From Microbispora rosea subsp. aerata (GTDB lineage Bacteria > Actinomycetota > Actinomycetes > Streptosporangiales > Streptosporangiaceae): a stretch of DNA of 64,000 nt. The stretch spans positions 1 to 64,000 of the forward strand of contig NZ_BMPY01000029.1 of assembly GCF_014647835.1 (NCBI RefSeq). Reading direction: 5' to 3'. The translations under genes were made by a program, and so were the position numbers. The stretch's first letter is position 1. Every line of letters starts with the position of its first letter. A model generated the notes under the pieces. It searched no databases. It was not told the DNA's origin and was given only the letters and a program-made list of their open reading frames with translations. Shown in pieces: positions 10,681 to 21,298 of this stretch.

Positions 10681-12567
10681 ATGTCGATGATGAACGGAGG
10701 CTACGGCTTCCAGGTGATGCGGTCCCTGCGGCGTGACAGCTCCGTGACGAAGGAGCGGCTCGCGCCCGGGACCGTCCGGCGCATCGTCGGCTACGCCCGG
10801 CCGTTCCGCGCGCAGATCGCCGGTTTCCTCACGCTGGTCGTGGTCGACGCGGTCATCGTGGTCGCCAACCCGCTGCTGATGAAGGCGATCATCGACTACG
10901 GCATCGTGCCCGGACGGGTCGACGTCGTGGTGTGGCTCGCGGTGGCGATCGGCGCGCTGGCGGTGGTGGACGCCGGGCTCGGCCTGCTGCAGCGGTGGTT
11001 CTCCGCCCGCATCGGCGAGGGCTTGATCTACAACCTGCGCACCGAGGTCTTCGACCATGTGCAGCGCATGCCGGTCGCGTTCTTCATGCGGGCCCAGACC
11101 GGCGCGCTGGTCTCCCGGCTGAACAGCGACGTCATCGGGGCGCAGCGGGCGCTGACCAGCACGCTGTCGTCGGTGGTGTCCAACGTCATCAGCCTGGTCA
11201 TGGTGCTCGGCACCATGCTCGTGCTGTCGTGGCAGGTCACGCTGGTCGCGCTGGTCCTGTTACCGATCTTCATCTTCCCCGCCAAGTGGGTCGGCCGCCG
11301 GATGTCCGCGCTGACCCGCGAGCAGATGCAGCTCGACGCCGAGATGAGCTCGGTGATGACCGAGCGGTTCAACGTGGCCGGGGCCATGGTCGCCAAGCTG
11401 TACGGCAGGCCGGACGACGAGGCGGTCCACTTCGCCGAGCGCGCGGGCCGGGTGCGCGACGTGGGGGTGACCGTCGCCATGTACGGCGCGGTGTTCCGCA
11501 TCGCGCTTGGCCTGGTCGCCGCGCTGGCGACCGCGCTCGTCTACGGCCTCGGCGGCGTGCTCGCGATCGGCGGGGCCTTCGCGCTCGGCACCCTGGTCGC
11601 CCAGTCGTCCCTGCTCATGCGCCTGTACGGCCCGCTGACCAGCCTGTCGAACGTCCACGTGGACGTGATGACGGCGCTGGTGAGCTTCGACCGGGTCTTC
11701 GAGGTGCTCGACCTCAAGCCGATGGTCGCCGAGAAGCCGGACGCGCGGCCGATCCCCGAGGGGCCGGTCACGATCGAGTTCGACGACGTCCGCTTCCGCT
11801 ACCCGGCCGCGTCCGAGGTGTCGCTCGCGTCGCTGGAGTCGGTGGCCCGCCCGGACACCGGGCCCTCCCAGGAGGTGCTCAAGGGCGTGTCGTTCACCGC
11901 GCGGCCGGGCGAGCTGGTGGCGCTCGTCGGTCACTCGGGCGCGGGCAAGACCACCATCACCCAGCTCGTGTCCCGGCTGTACGACGTGGACGAGGGCGCC
12001 GTACGGATCAACGGCGTGGACGTCCGCGACGCCACCCTGGACGGCATCAGGGACACGGTCGGCGTGGTCATGCAGGACGCCCACCTGTTCCACGACACGA
12101 TCGGCAACAACCTCCGCTACGCCCGTCCGGACGCGACCGACGAGGAGATCTGGGAGGCCCTGCGGGCGGCCCAGATCGCCGACCTGGTCAAGAACCTGCC
12201 CGAGGAGCTGGACACGGTCGTCGGCGACCGCGGCTACCGGCTGTCGGGAGGGGAGAAGCAGCGCATCGCCCTGGCCCGCCTCCTGCTGAAGGCCCCCCGG
12301 GTGGTCGTGCTGGACGAGGCCACCGCCCACCTGGACTCCGAGTCGGAGGCGGCGGTGCAGCAGGCGCTGAAGACCGCCCTGCGGGGCAGGACGTCGCTGG
12401 TGATCGCCCACCGGCTGTCGACGATCCGCGAGGCCGACACGATCCTGGTGATCGAGGACGGCCGGGTGATCGAGCGCGGCAGGCACGAGGAGCTGCTGGA
12501 ACGCAGCGGCGCGTACGCCGAGCTGTACCGCACCCAGTTCACCGGCTCTGGCCAGGGCGGCTCCTGA
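10681..12567 (+). CDS. ABC exporter, fused TMD-NBD (type IV)
   Basis: 628 aa: transmembrane domain residues ~35-320 with six predicted helices, then an ATPase domain with Walker A GHSGAGKTT, signature LSGGEKQRIALARLL, Walker B VVVLDEATAHLD and switch His in VIAHRLST. A ~17-residue insertion (SEVSLASLESVARPDTG) follows the first beta-strand of the NBD. It is encoded alone, so it likely works as a homodimer exporting lipids or drugs (family inference). The start follows GGGAGG. Confidence 0.9.
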   Translation: MSMMNGGYGFQVMRSLRRDSSVTKERLAPGTVRRIVGYARPFRAQIAGFLTLVVVDAVIVVANPLLMKAIIDYGIVPGRVDVVVWLAVAIGALAVVDAGLGLLQRWFSARIGEGLIYNLRTEVFDHVQRMPVAFFMRAQTGALVSRLNSDVIGAQRALTSTLSSVVSNVISLVMVLGTMLVLSWQVTLVALVLLPIFIFPAKWVGRRMSALTREQMQLDAEMSSVMTERFNVAGAMVAKLYGRPDDEAVHFAERAGRVRDVGVTVAMYGAVFRIALGLVAALATALVYGLGGVLAIGGAFALGTLVAQSSLLMRLYGPLTSLSNVHVDVMTALVSFDRVFEVLDLKPMVAEKPDARPIPEGPVTIEFDDVRFRYPAASEVSLASLESVARPDTGPSQEVLKGVSFTARPGELVALVGHSGAGKTTITQLVSRLYDVDEGAVRINGVDVRDATLDGIRDTVGVVMQDAHLFHDTIGNNLRYARPDATDEEIWEALRAAQIADLVKNLPEELDTVVGDRGYRLSGGEKQRIALARLLLKAPRVVVLDEATAHLDSESEAAVQQALKTALRGRTSLVIAHRLSTIREADTILVIEDGRVIERGRHEELLERSGAYAELYRTQFTGSGQGGS

Positions 12568-12604
12568 ACCGGCTCCCGGGACGGGCTCTCACGACGGCGC
12601 CGGG

Positions 12605-13483
12605 TCAGCGGTAGCCGAGGCGGGCCAGCTCCTCCCTGGCCACCTTCTGCACCAGCCCGGCGTCGTCGGCCGACAGCCGCCTGCGCCAGCTTCCCGGCCG
12701 GGGGACCGCCGCGCCGTACAGCGCGATCGTGGAGACCTCGGCCTCCAGGAACGACGACACGGCGTCCATGGCGTCTCCCGGCGAGGCCACCATGTCCTCG
12801 TACCGGAGGGTGAGCAGGTGCTCGGCGGGCAGCTCGCGGCGCAGGGTCGCGCTCAGCCGTACGGCGCCGCGCCAGCGCAGCGCGCACTTGCCGGCGGGCG
12901 GCATCGCGGCCCAGCGCTCGCGGTGCTCGGCCGACCGCACGCCGAGGAACGGGTTGGGAAACTCGGCGTCCTCGCTCAGCATGTGGGGCTTGACCCAGGT
13001 CATGCAGGCGGGGTCGGACAGCATGTCGGCGACCACGTCACGCCCGTCGCGGATGATCTGGATGAACCGGGCGTCGGGGAACGCCCGCAGCAGCACAGGG
13101 GCGCTGTAGAGCAGGTCGGGGCTGGCGTCGCCGAACCGGGACAGCACGCCCGGCCCGACGCACGGCCCCGCGCCGACGATGCCGCCCGCCTCACGGCAGG
13201 CCGGTGTGCACTCCGCGCACGCCGCCGGGGCCACCTGCCAGGCCTCGGCCAGCACGTCGCGCAGCACCTGCGGGGCGCCGCCGCTGCGGGCGATCGAGGG
13301 CCTCCTGGCGAAGGCGTAGACGACCCGGGTCACCGCAGCCCTGCCCATGGTCACGTGGAAGCCGGGCGAGCGCTTGAGCGCACGGCCCAGCAGATCCGCG
13401 CCGGAGTGCGGGGCCGCAACGACGAACACCGGACGGCGGACCTTGACACCGTTGACCACGAGGATGTGCGTCGGAGGTCGCAT
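12605..13483 (-). CDS. sulfotransferase family protein
   Basis: 292 aa from the ATG at 13483. VFVVAAPHSGADLLGRALKR near residue 18 matches the 5'-phosphosulfate-binding loop (family P-x-SGTT), though the usual TT is AD. FIQIIRDGRDVVADML matches the 3'-phosphate motif (RDGRD). A Cys-rich stretch, CAECTPACREAGGIVGAGPC, sits between them. Such enzymes transfer sulfate from PAPS to alcohols or glycolipids; the acceptor is unknown. The Cys cluster may bind a metal (speculation). It converges on the ABC exporter gene and is divergent from the carboxypeptidase gene only 31 bp away. Confidence 0.8.
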   Translation of the reverse strand: MRPPTHILVVNGVKVRRPVFVVAAPHSGADLLGRALKRSPGFHVTMGRAAVTRVVYAFARRPSIARSGGAPQVLRDVLAEAWQVAPAACAECTPACREAGGIVGAGPCVGPGVLSRFGDASPDLLYSAPVLLRAFPDARFIQIIRDGRDVVADMLSDPACMTWVKPHMLSEDAEFPNPFLGVRSAEHRERWAAMPPAGKCALRWRGAVRLSATLRRELPAEHLLTLRYEDMVASPGDAMDAVSSFLEAEVSTIALYGAAVPRPGSWRRRLSADDAGLVQKVAREELARLGYR

Positions 13484-13501
13484 AGATACCGCTAAGTCTG
13501 A

Positions 13502-13517
13502 CACCCTTTGAAGGGTG
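13502..13517. promoter_or_regulatory. 7-2-7 inverted repeat between divergent genes
   Basis: CACCCTT-TG-AAGGGTG is a perfect inverted repeat whose right arm contains the GTG start of the carboxypeptidase gene. The gap between the two divergent starts is only 31 bp, so it may be a shared operator, or the start codon sits in an RNA hairpin. No clear Shine-Dalgarno is seen for that gene. Confidence 0.4.
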
Positions 13518-14477
13518 AGCGAGCGCTTCGGCGGCGGGGCGGGCGGTGACGCCTCCATAACGGTCCCGAGCCTGCCGCGGCGGCTGCGGCCCGGGGACAC
13601 CGTCGCGCTGGTCGCGCCGTCCGGTCCCGTCGATCCCGTACGGCTTGAGCGCGGCACGGAGGTCCTGACCGGGCTCGGGCTGCGGGTCGTGCACGGGGAG
13701 TCGATCCTCGCTCGGGAGGGCTACCTCGCCGGATCGGACGCCGTGCGGGCGGCCGACCTCCAGGCCGCGTGGTGCGACCCGGGGGTGGTGGCGGTGATCT
13801 GCGCCAGGGGCGGCTACGGCGCCACCCGGCTGCTCGGGCTGCTCGACTGGGACGCGATGGCGGCGGCCGGGCCGAAGATCCTGCTCGGGTCGAGCGACAT
13901 CACCGCGCTGCACCGGGCCTTCGCCGACCGGCTCGGCGTGGCGACGCTGTTCGGGCCGATGCCGGCGACCGCGGTGATCAGCGCGCCGGAGGGGCCGGAG
14001 CCCGCCACCCTCGCCAATCTGCGGGAGGCGCTGTTCGAGGACGGCACGCCCGCGCCGATCAAGGGCGACCGGGTGATCGTGCCGGGCCGGGCCGAAGGCC
14101 GGCTCACGGGGGGCAACCTCGCCCTGCTCGCCGCCCTGTGCGGCACGCCGTACGCGCTGCGGGCGCGGGGGCGCGTCGTGCTGCTCGAGGACGTGACCGA
14201 GGAGCCGTACCGGATCGACCGCATGGTGACCCAGCTGCTGCAGGCGGGCTGTCTCGACGGCGCGGCGGGCATCGTGCTGGGATCGTGGGTGGACTGCGGC
14301 GACCCGCTTCCCATGCTGGCCGAACGCCTCGCCCCGCTGGGCGTTCCGGTGCTCGCGGGGCTGAGTGTGGGCCACGGCACACCACAGATGAGTGTGTGGT
14401 TGGAGTCAAATGTGGCTATTGTGACCGAATCGTATTCTCTCTCGGGCATGTTCCGCGACTCGGATGCGGCAACCTGA
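13515..14477 (+). CDS. LD-carboxypeptidase (S66 family)
   Basis: 320 aa. LRPGDTVALVAPSGPVD is the usual N-terminal strand of S66 peptidases. The catalytic triad is visible: Ser in LLGSSDIT, Glu in VLLEDVTEEPYRIDRM and His in LSVGHGTPQ. These enzymes cleave the L,D bond of tetrapeptides during murein recycling or hydrolyse microcin-like peptides (MccF branch). No signal peptide is apparent, so it should be cytosolic. The GTG start lies in a perfect inverted repeat. Confidence 0.88.
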   Translation: MSERFGGGAGGDASITVPSLPRRLRPGDTVALVAPSGPVDPVRLERGTEVLTGLGLRVVHGESILAREGYLAGSDAVRAADLQAAWCDPGVVAVICARGGYGATRLLGLLDWDAMAAAGPKILLGSSDITALHRAFADRLGVATLFGPMPATAVISAPEGPEPATLANLREALFEDGTPAPIKGDRVIVPGRAEGRLTGGNLALLAALCGTPYALRARGRVVLLEDVTEEPYRIDRMVTQLLQAGCLDGAAGIVLGSWVDCGDPLPMLAERLAPLGVPVLAGLSVGHGTPQMSVWLESNVAIVTESYSLSGMFRDSDAAT

Positions 14478-14521
14478 GACCCGCCCCGGAGGCATCCGGG
14501 CGGTGGCGAAGGGATGGTGCG

Positions 14522-15427
14522 TTGGGACTCTTGCGGCGACTGCTCAGCCGGACACGGCCGAACCATCCCGCCCCGAGAGCCGTCGAGGACGTCGATCTCG
14601 ACTCCCTGCTCGCCCTGGTCGCCGAGACCATGGGCTATGCCTGTGTGTTCGCGGCCGACGGCACGTCGCTGACGCTGACCTCGCCCGAGCGTGAGCGGGT
14701 GGTGAACCTCGTCGGCCTGCGCCGGGAGGCCGGCCGCCGGGCCCGCGAGGACTGGCCGATGCTGGTCTCCGAGCACCTGGCCCACGCCGTCTCAGGCGAG
14801 CCGTTCGACGCCTGCAACCTCACGCCGATCAAGCCGCTGCTGCGCACCCGGGTCCACGCGGCCGACGACCCCGCCTTCCCCGACCCCTCCCGGATCATCG
14901 GCCGCCACCTCAGCGCCGACCTGATCGAGGTGCTGACCATCGGCGCCCGCCCGGTCCGGCCCGAGGAGGCGTTCTGCTGGCCCATCCCGCCGGCCGAGGC
15001 GCTCGAGGTGGCCATCGGCAACGCCCTGACCGACGAGCGGCCCACAATCTCGCGCCTCGACCTCGCCGGGACCGAGGTGTCGCTGCTGAGCGCGCCCAGC
15101 GCCGCGGCCCACCTGCGCCGCCTGACGCACTACATGGACGTGCCCGAGGACGGCATGCTCGCGGCGCTGCCGCACCGGGGCGTGGTCGCGGTGCACCCGG
15201 TGGCCGGCATCGGCGTGGTCCGCGCGATCGAGCGCCTGCGCATCTTCGCCCACCGCGAGCACGCCGGCCGGGCCGACGGGCTCAGCCCCCACGTGTACTG
15301 GTGGCGCAGGGGCAAGCTGACCCGCATCCAGGCCGATCTCATCAGCCACGACGGGCAGACCCGCCTGGTCGTCGCCCCGCCGCCGGAGTTCGCCCGGCTC
15401 CTCGCCCGCATCGCCGGCCAGTCGTAG
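14522..15427 (+). CDS. hypothetical protein, ~300 aa
   Basis: I do not recognise a family with confidence. TTG at 14522 is preceded by GAAGGGA at good spacing, and coding bias is strong from there. The protein has no signal peptide or membrane helix. It reads like a regular alpha/beta protein with two repeated halves of similar tone (LVAETMGYACVFAADGTSL; RLDLAGTEVSLLSAPSAAAH), and ends YWWRRGKLTRIQADLIS. It lies 44 nt behind the carboxypeptidase gene and may be co-transcribed. Confidence 0.65.
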   Translation: MGLLRRLLSRTRPNHPAPRAVEDVDLDSLLALVAETMGYACVFAADGTSLTLTSPERERVVNLVGLRREAGRRAREDWPMLVSEHLAHAVSGEPFDACNLTPIKPLLRTRVHAADDPAFPDPSRIIGRHLSADLIEVLTIGARPVRPEEAFCWPIPPAEALEVAIGNALTDERPTISRLDLAGTEVSLLSAPSAAAHLRRLTHYMDVPEDGMLAALPHRGVVAVHPVAGIGVVRAIERLRIFAHREHAGRADGLSPHVYWWRRGKLTRIQADLISHDGQTRLVVAPPPEFARLLARIAGQS

Positions 15428-15450
15428 CCCGCGGGCTCCGGGGACCGCGG

Positions 15451-17223
15451 CTACCGCCGCCCGGCGTGGCGGGTCAGCGCCTGGGCCGTACGGATCAGGT
15501 GGATGTGGCTGAAGGCCTGGGGGAAGTTGCCGAGCTGGCGGCCCGCCTTGGGGTCGTACTCCTCGGCGAGCAGGCCGACGTCGTTGGTGAGGGCGACGAG
15601 GCGTTCGAAGAGCTCGACGGCCTCGTCGTAGCGGCCGGTCATGGCCCTGGCCTCGGCGAGCCAGAAGCTGCAGGCGAGGAAGGCGCCCTCGCCGCCGGGC
15701 AGGCCGTCGACCGGGTTGTCCTCCGCCACCGGGTAGCGCAGGACGAACCCGTCGGTCATGAGCTCGCGTTCGACGGCCTCGATCGTGCCGGTGACACGGG
15801 GGTCGTCGGGCGGCAGGAAGCCGACGATGGGGATCTGCAGGAGGGCGGCGTCCAGCTCACGCGAGCCGTAGGACTGGGTGAACGTGTTGCGCACGGGGTC
15901 GTAGCCCTTGTCGCACACCTCCGCGTGGATGCGGTCGCGCAGGGCGCGCCAGCGCTCCACGTCGCCGCGCCGGCCCAGCTCCTCGATGACGCGGACCATG
16001 CGGTCGGCCGCGACCCAGGCCATGACCTTGGAGTGGACGAAGTGACGGCGGGGCCCGCGCACCTCCCACAGCCCCTCGTCGGGCTGGTCCCAGCTGTGCT
16101 CGAAGAACTCCATGACCTTCGTGATCAGGGCCCAGGCGTGGTCGTCCGGCGCCATGCCCTGCTTGCGCGCCTGGTAGAGCGCGTCGACGACCTCGCCGTA
16201 GATGTCGAGCTGCAGCTGGGTCGCCGCGCCGTTGCCGATGCGGACGGGCCGTGAGCCCTCGTAGCCGGACAGCCAGTCGAGGGTCGTCTCCGGCAGGCGG
16301 CGTTCGCCCGCCACGCCGTACAGGACCTGGATGTCCTGAGGGCGGCCGGCGATGGCGCGCAGCAGCCAAAAACGCCAGGCGTCGGCCTCCTCGACGTACC
16401 CCGCGCCGGTCAGCGCGTCGAGCGTCATCGCCGCGTCGCGCAGCCAGCAGTAGCGGTAGTCCCAGTTGCGCACCCCGCCCAGGTGCTCGGGCAGCGACGT
16501 GGTCGGGGCGGCCACGATGCCGCCGGTCGGGCTGTACGTCAGCGCCTTGAGCGTGATCAGCGAGCGGATCACCGCGTCGCGCCAGGGACCCCGGTAACCG
16601 CATCGGGAGACCCACTCCTCCCACAGGAGCCGGGTCTCCGTGAGCTGCTCCAGCGGGTCGATGCGCTCGGGTTCCGGCTGGTGGGAGGGATGCCAGGTGA
16701 ACACGAAGGGCAGCCGCTGCCCGGCGGCGACGGTGAACGTCGCCTCGTGCCGATAGTCGCCGCCGTGCAGCGGGACGGGCGAGTGGATCCACACCGAGTC
16801 GGGGCCGCCGATCGCGTGCAGGTGGCCGTTCGTGCGCCGCGCCCAGGGGACGATGCGGCCGTAGTCGAAGCGGATGCGGATCTCCGTCGTCATCTCCACG
16901 GTCCCGGACAGGCCCTCCACGATCCGTACGAGATCGGGGTTGGCGTGCCGGGGCGGCATGAAGTCGATCACTTTCACCGCGCCGGTGGGCGTCTCCCAGA
17001 AGGTCTCCAGGATGAGCGTGTCCTCGACGTACGCGCGGCGGGTGGCCCGTTCGTGCCCGGTGGGGGCCAGGCGCCAAAAGCCGTTGGACTCGTCGCCGAG
17101 CAGCCGGGCGAAGCAGGAGGGGGAGTCGAACCGCGGCAGGCAGAGCCAGTCGATCGAGCCGTCCCTGCCGACGAGGGCGGCCGACTGCATGTCGCCCACG
17201 AGAGCGTAGTCCTCGATCCGCAT
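15451..17223 (-). CDS. glycoside hydrolase family 15 (trehalase/glucoamylase type)
   Basis: 590 aa. MRIEDYALVGDMQSAALVGR...DGSIDWLCLPRFDSPS is the characteristic N-terminus of actinobacterial GH15 proteins. The (alpha/alpha)6 domain carries RNWDYRYCWLRDAAMTLDAL near residue 290 and the closing QAFSHIHLIRTAQAL. Mycobacterial relatives are phosphate-dependent trehalases; others act on isomaltose or glucan ends. No signal peptide, so cytosolic. The ATG at 17223 is chosen because the family starts there. Monocistronic. Confidence 0.85.
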   Translation of the reverse strand: MRIEDYALVGDMQSAALVGRDGSIDWLCLPRFDSPSCFARLLGDESNGFWRLAPTGHERATRRAYVEDTLILETFWETPTGAVKVIDFMPPRHANPDLVRIVEGLSGTVEMTTEIRIRFDYGRIVPWARRTNGHLHAIGGPDSVWIHSPVPLHGGDYRHEATFTVAAGQRLPFVFTWHPSHQPEPERIDPLEQLTETRLLWEEWVSRCGYRGPWRDAVIRSLITLKALTYSPTGGIVAAPTTSLPEHLGGVRNWDYRYCWLRDAAMTLDALTGAGYVEEADAWRFWLLRAIAGRPQDIQVLYGVAGERRLPETTLDWLSGYEGSRPVRIGNGAATQLQLDIYGEVVDALYQARKQGMAPDDHAWALITKVMEFFEHSWDQPDEGLWEVRGPRRHFVHSKVMAWVAADRMVRVIEELGRRGDVERWRALRDRIHAEVCDKGYDPVRNTFTQSYGSRELDAALLQIPIVGFLPPDDPRVTGTIEAVERELMTDGFVLRYPVAEDNPVDGLPGGEGAFLACSFWLAEARAMTGRYDEAVELFERLVALTNDVGLLAEEYDPKAGRQLGNFPQAFSHIHLIRTAQALTRHAGRR

Positions 17224-17318
17224 GCCCGCCACGGTACCCGGCGCGGCCCGGCCGCACATCCGCGCGTTTGAATCGCGGATCGTATCCACGCTGATCACGG
17301 ACGCGAGCGCTCCGGGGG

Positions 17319-17415
17319 CGAGTCCGCAACCCGCTGTATTTGGCGCTGAGGGAGGCCCTGCGGACGGCCGAGCCGCTCGTCGAGGAGATCGACAAGGCCG
17401 TCGAGGGCCGTCATC
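17319..17415 (+). pseudogene. short coding-like relic
   Basis: Within the 210-bp gap between the GH15 and YczE-like genes, one plus-strand frame reads RNPLYLALREALRTAEPLVE and continues EIDKAVEG, with almost every third base G or C. It has no plausible start and runs into unrelated sequence. It looks like a leftover piece of a gene, but could be chance in GC-rich DNA. Confidence 0.3.
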
Positions 17416-17433
17416 GCACTGGTGCTTGCCGCT

Positions 17434-18072
17434 TCAGGAGGGCTTCGTATCCGAGGGGCGCGTGGTGTCCGCGGCGGGAGCCCACAGCTTCATGAAGACC
17501 TGCGTCGTCGGGCCGATCGTCAGGGCGAACACGACCGTGCCGATCCCGACCGTGCCGCCGAGCAGCCAGCCCACGGCGAGCACGCTGATCTCGACGATCG
17601 TGCGGGCCAGCCGGATCGACAGGCCGAGCCGGTTGAGGCCCGTCATCAAGCCGTCGCGCGGCCCGGGCCCGAAGCCCGCGTGGATGTAGAGCCCGGAGGC
17701 GGCGGCGATGGCCACGATCCCGCCCGCGAGGAAGGCCCACTGCACCGGCCAGGCCGAAGGTGCGGGGACCAGCGCCATAACCCCGTCGGCGCTGGTGCCG
17801 ACCACCAGGACGTTGCTGATCGTGCCGAGGCCGGGCCGCTGCCGCAGGGGGATCCACAGCAGCAGCACCAGCGCGCCCACCAGGTTGATGCACAGGCCGA
17901 TCGACCATCCGGTGCGTACGGACAGCCCCTGGTGGAAGACCTCCCAGGGGTCGAGGCCCAGCCCGGACCTGACGAGCAGCGCGATCCCGGCGCCGTACAG
18001 CGCCAGGCCGATGTAGAGGCGGACGAGCCGCAGGGGGAGCGAACGGGGACGAGGGAGGGATAGTTCGGTCAT
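17434..18072 (-). CDS. YczE/YyaS/YitT-like membrane protein
   Basis: 212 aa, about five to six hydrophobic helices. LVRLYIGLALYGAGIALLVR...GLGLDPWEVFHQGLS and GFGPGPRDGLMTGLNR are hallmark loops of the YczE-type family, whose transport function is unproven. It is divergent from a MocR-type regulator with 64 bp between the starts, an arrangement common in actinobacteria. The inverted repeat in that gap may control both. Confidence 0.8.
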   Translation of the reverse strand: MTELSLPRPRSLPLRLVRLYIGLALYGAGIALLVRSGLGLDPWEVFHQGLSVRTGWSIGLCINLVGALVLLLWIPLRQRPGLGTISNVLVVGTSADGVMALVPAPSAWPVQWAFLAGGIVAIAAASGLYIHAGFGPGPRDGLMTGLNRLGLSIRLARTIVEISVLAVGWLLGGTVGIGTVVFALTIGPTTQVFMKLWAPAADTTRPSDTKPS

Positions 18073-18112
18073 AGTCGGCCCATCGTGCCCGCCGGCGGGG
18101 TTGCGAGAAAAG

Positions 18113-18133
18113 GGCCAATCGGAGAAATTGGCC
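18113..18133. promoter_or_regulatory. GGCCAAT-N7-ATTGGCC operator candidate
   Basis: Perfect 7-bp arms at 18113-18119 and 18127-18133 lie just before the ATG (18137) of the MocR-type gene and within the 64-bp divergent gap. Spacing and position fit an autoregulatory site for a GntR-type dimer, and would also block the YczE-like gene. Confidence 0.5.
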
Positions 18134-18136
18134 TGC

Positions 18137-19606
18137 ATGGACCGGTATCTCAGTGCCTCCCAGCTCGCCCGGCTCGTGCGGGGTGTCCAGGAACGGGCGC
18201 AAAGCGGAGCGAAAAGAGCACAGAACGGAGCGGGGAACGCCCGACCGTACTACCGGGCGCTCGCGGAGGCCGTGCGCGGCCTGGTCCTCGACGGCAGGCT
18301 CGCCGTGGGGGTGCGCCTGCCGGCCGAGCGGCACCTCGCCGAGGAGCTCGGCGTGAGCCGTACGACGGTGACCGCGGCGTACGACCGGCTGCGCGAGCAG
18401 GGTTACCTGGAGAGCAGGCAGGGGTCCGGCAGCCGTACGGCCCTGCCCGACCCGGGCGCGCTGGGGACCGACAACCCGTGGCTCGCGCCCGACGACGGCG
18501 ACGGCCTGCTTCCGCTGCACGCCGCCGCGCCCCCGGCGACGGCCCTGCTCGGCGAGGCCATCGAGGAGGCGGGCCGGGCCTATCACCGGTACGCGCTGGG
18601 CATGGGCTACCACCCGGCCGGGCTCACGCCGCTGCGGGAGGCGATCGCCCGCAGGTACGGCGAGCGGGGGCTGCCCACGCGCCCGGAGCAGATCCTCGTC
18701 ACCGCCGGGGCCCAGCACGCCATCCACCTGCTGATGTCCGCGTTCGCCGGCCCGGGCGAGGCGGTGCTGGTGGAGTCGCCGACCTACCCGCACGCGATCG
18801 ACGCGGCCCGGCTGCGGGGGGCCCGGGTGGTGCCGGTGGGCGTGCAGGAGGACGGCTGGCATCTCGACCTGGTGAGCTGCGCGATGCACCAGTCGGGGGC
18901 GCGCCTGGCGTACGTCATGCCCGACTTCCAGAACCCGACCGGCCACTTGATGCCCGACGCCGGCCGCGCCGAGCTGGTGGAGGCGGCCCGCCGCCACGGC
19001 GTCACCCTGATCGCGGACGAGAGCTGGGCCGAGATCGCGCTGGATGAGTCGGCACGCGCGGCGCCGCTGGCGGCGTTCGACACCGGCAGCCGGGTGATCA
19101 GCGTGGGGTCGGCCTCGAAGCTGTGGTGGGGCGGCCTGCGCGTCGGCTGGGTCCGCGCGAGCGCCGCGACCGTCCGCCGCCTGGCCGGGCTGCGCGCCGC
19201 CGTGGACATCGCGGGCGGGATCTTCGAGCAGCTCGTGGTGGCGCACCTGTTCGAGCGGATCGAGGAGGCGCGCGCCGAGCGCCGCCGCGGGCTCGGCGCG
19301 TCGTGCGCCGCGCTCGCCGCGGTCCTGCGCGAGGAGATGCCCGGCTGGGCGTTCACGCCGCCGCGCGGCGGCGGCTCGCTGTGGGTGCGGCTCGACGGGC
19401 CGGTGGCGCGCTCGGTCGCCGAGGCCGCCGCCGCCCGCGGCGTACGGCTGGCTCCGGGGCCGTGGTTCGGTGTGGACGGCACGCTGGAGCGATATCTGCG
19501 GCTGCCGTTCACCCAGCCGCCGGCCGTGCTGGAGGAGGCGGTGCGCCGCATCGCCCGCGACCCGGCCGGTTATCGGCCGTGCGAGCCGCTCACGCCGACC
19601 CTGTGA
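18137..19606 (+). CDS. MocR/PdxR-type GntR regulator with aminotransferase domain
   Basis: 489 aa. Residues ~35-100 form a GntR winged helix (VGVRLPAERHLAEELGVSRT). The rest is a fold-type I aminotransferase domain: TAGAQHAIHLLMSAFAGPGE, the Asn loop MPDFQNPTGHLMP, the Asp-Glu in LIADESWAEI and the PLP lysine in SVGSASKLWWGGLRVG. Such regulators sense PLP, amino acids or vitamin B6 and commonly control a divergent neighbour. The ATG at 18137 follows GGAG, with the inverted repeat in between. The likely target is the YczE-like gene; the ligand is unknown. Confidence 0.88.
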   Translation: MDRYLSASQLARLVRGVQERAQSGAKRAQNGAGNARPYYRALAEAVRGLVLDGRLAVGVRLPAERHLAEELGVSRTTVTAAYDRLREQGYLESRQGSGSRTALPDPGALGTDNPWLAPDDGDGLLPLHAAAPPATALLGEAIEEAGRAYHRYALGMGYHPAGLTPLREAIARRYGERGLPTRPEQILVTAGAQHAIHLLMSAFAGPGEAVLVESPTYPHAIDAARLRGARVVPVGVQEDGWHLDLVSCAMHQSGARLAYVMPDFQNPTGHLMPDAGRAELVEAARRHGVTLIADESWAEIALDESARAAPLAAFDTGSRVISVGSASKLWWGGLRVGWVRASAATVRRLAGLRAAVDIAGGIFEQLVVAHLFERIEEARAERRRGLGASCAALAAVLREEMPGWAFTPPRGGGSLWVRLDGPVARSVAEAAAARGVRLAPGPWFGVDGTLERYLRLPFTQPPAVLEEAVRRIARDPAGYRPCEPLTPTL

Positions 19607-19610
19607 CGGC

Positions 19611-21116
<1,506 letters not shown>

Positions 21117-21298
21117 GCGTACTCCCCCCGGTCACGCATCGTCTCCGGTACCTTACCTGGCTTTATGTCCTGTTTGTCCGATTAAGACGGCCGCATATAC
21201 CACATCTCGTCGTGCTTCCCTCCACCGGGGTCTTGTGTGCGTAGATCTCCTGTGGTGCGATGCAGGCCACGCGTGCGAGATGCCCGTTGGGAGGCGCG

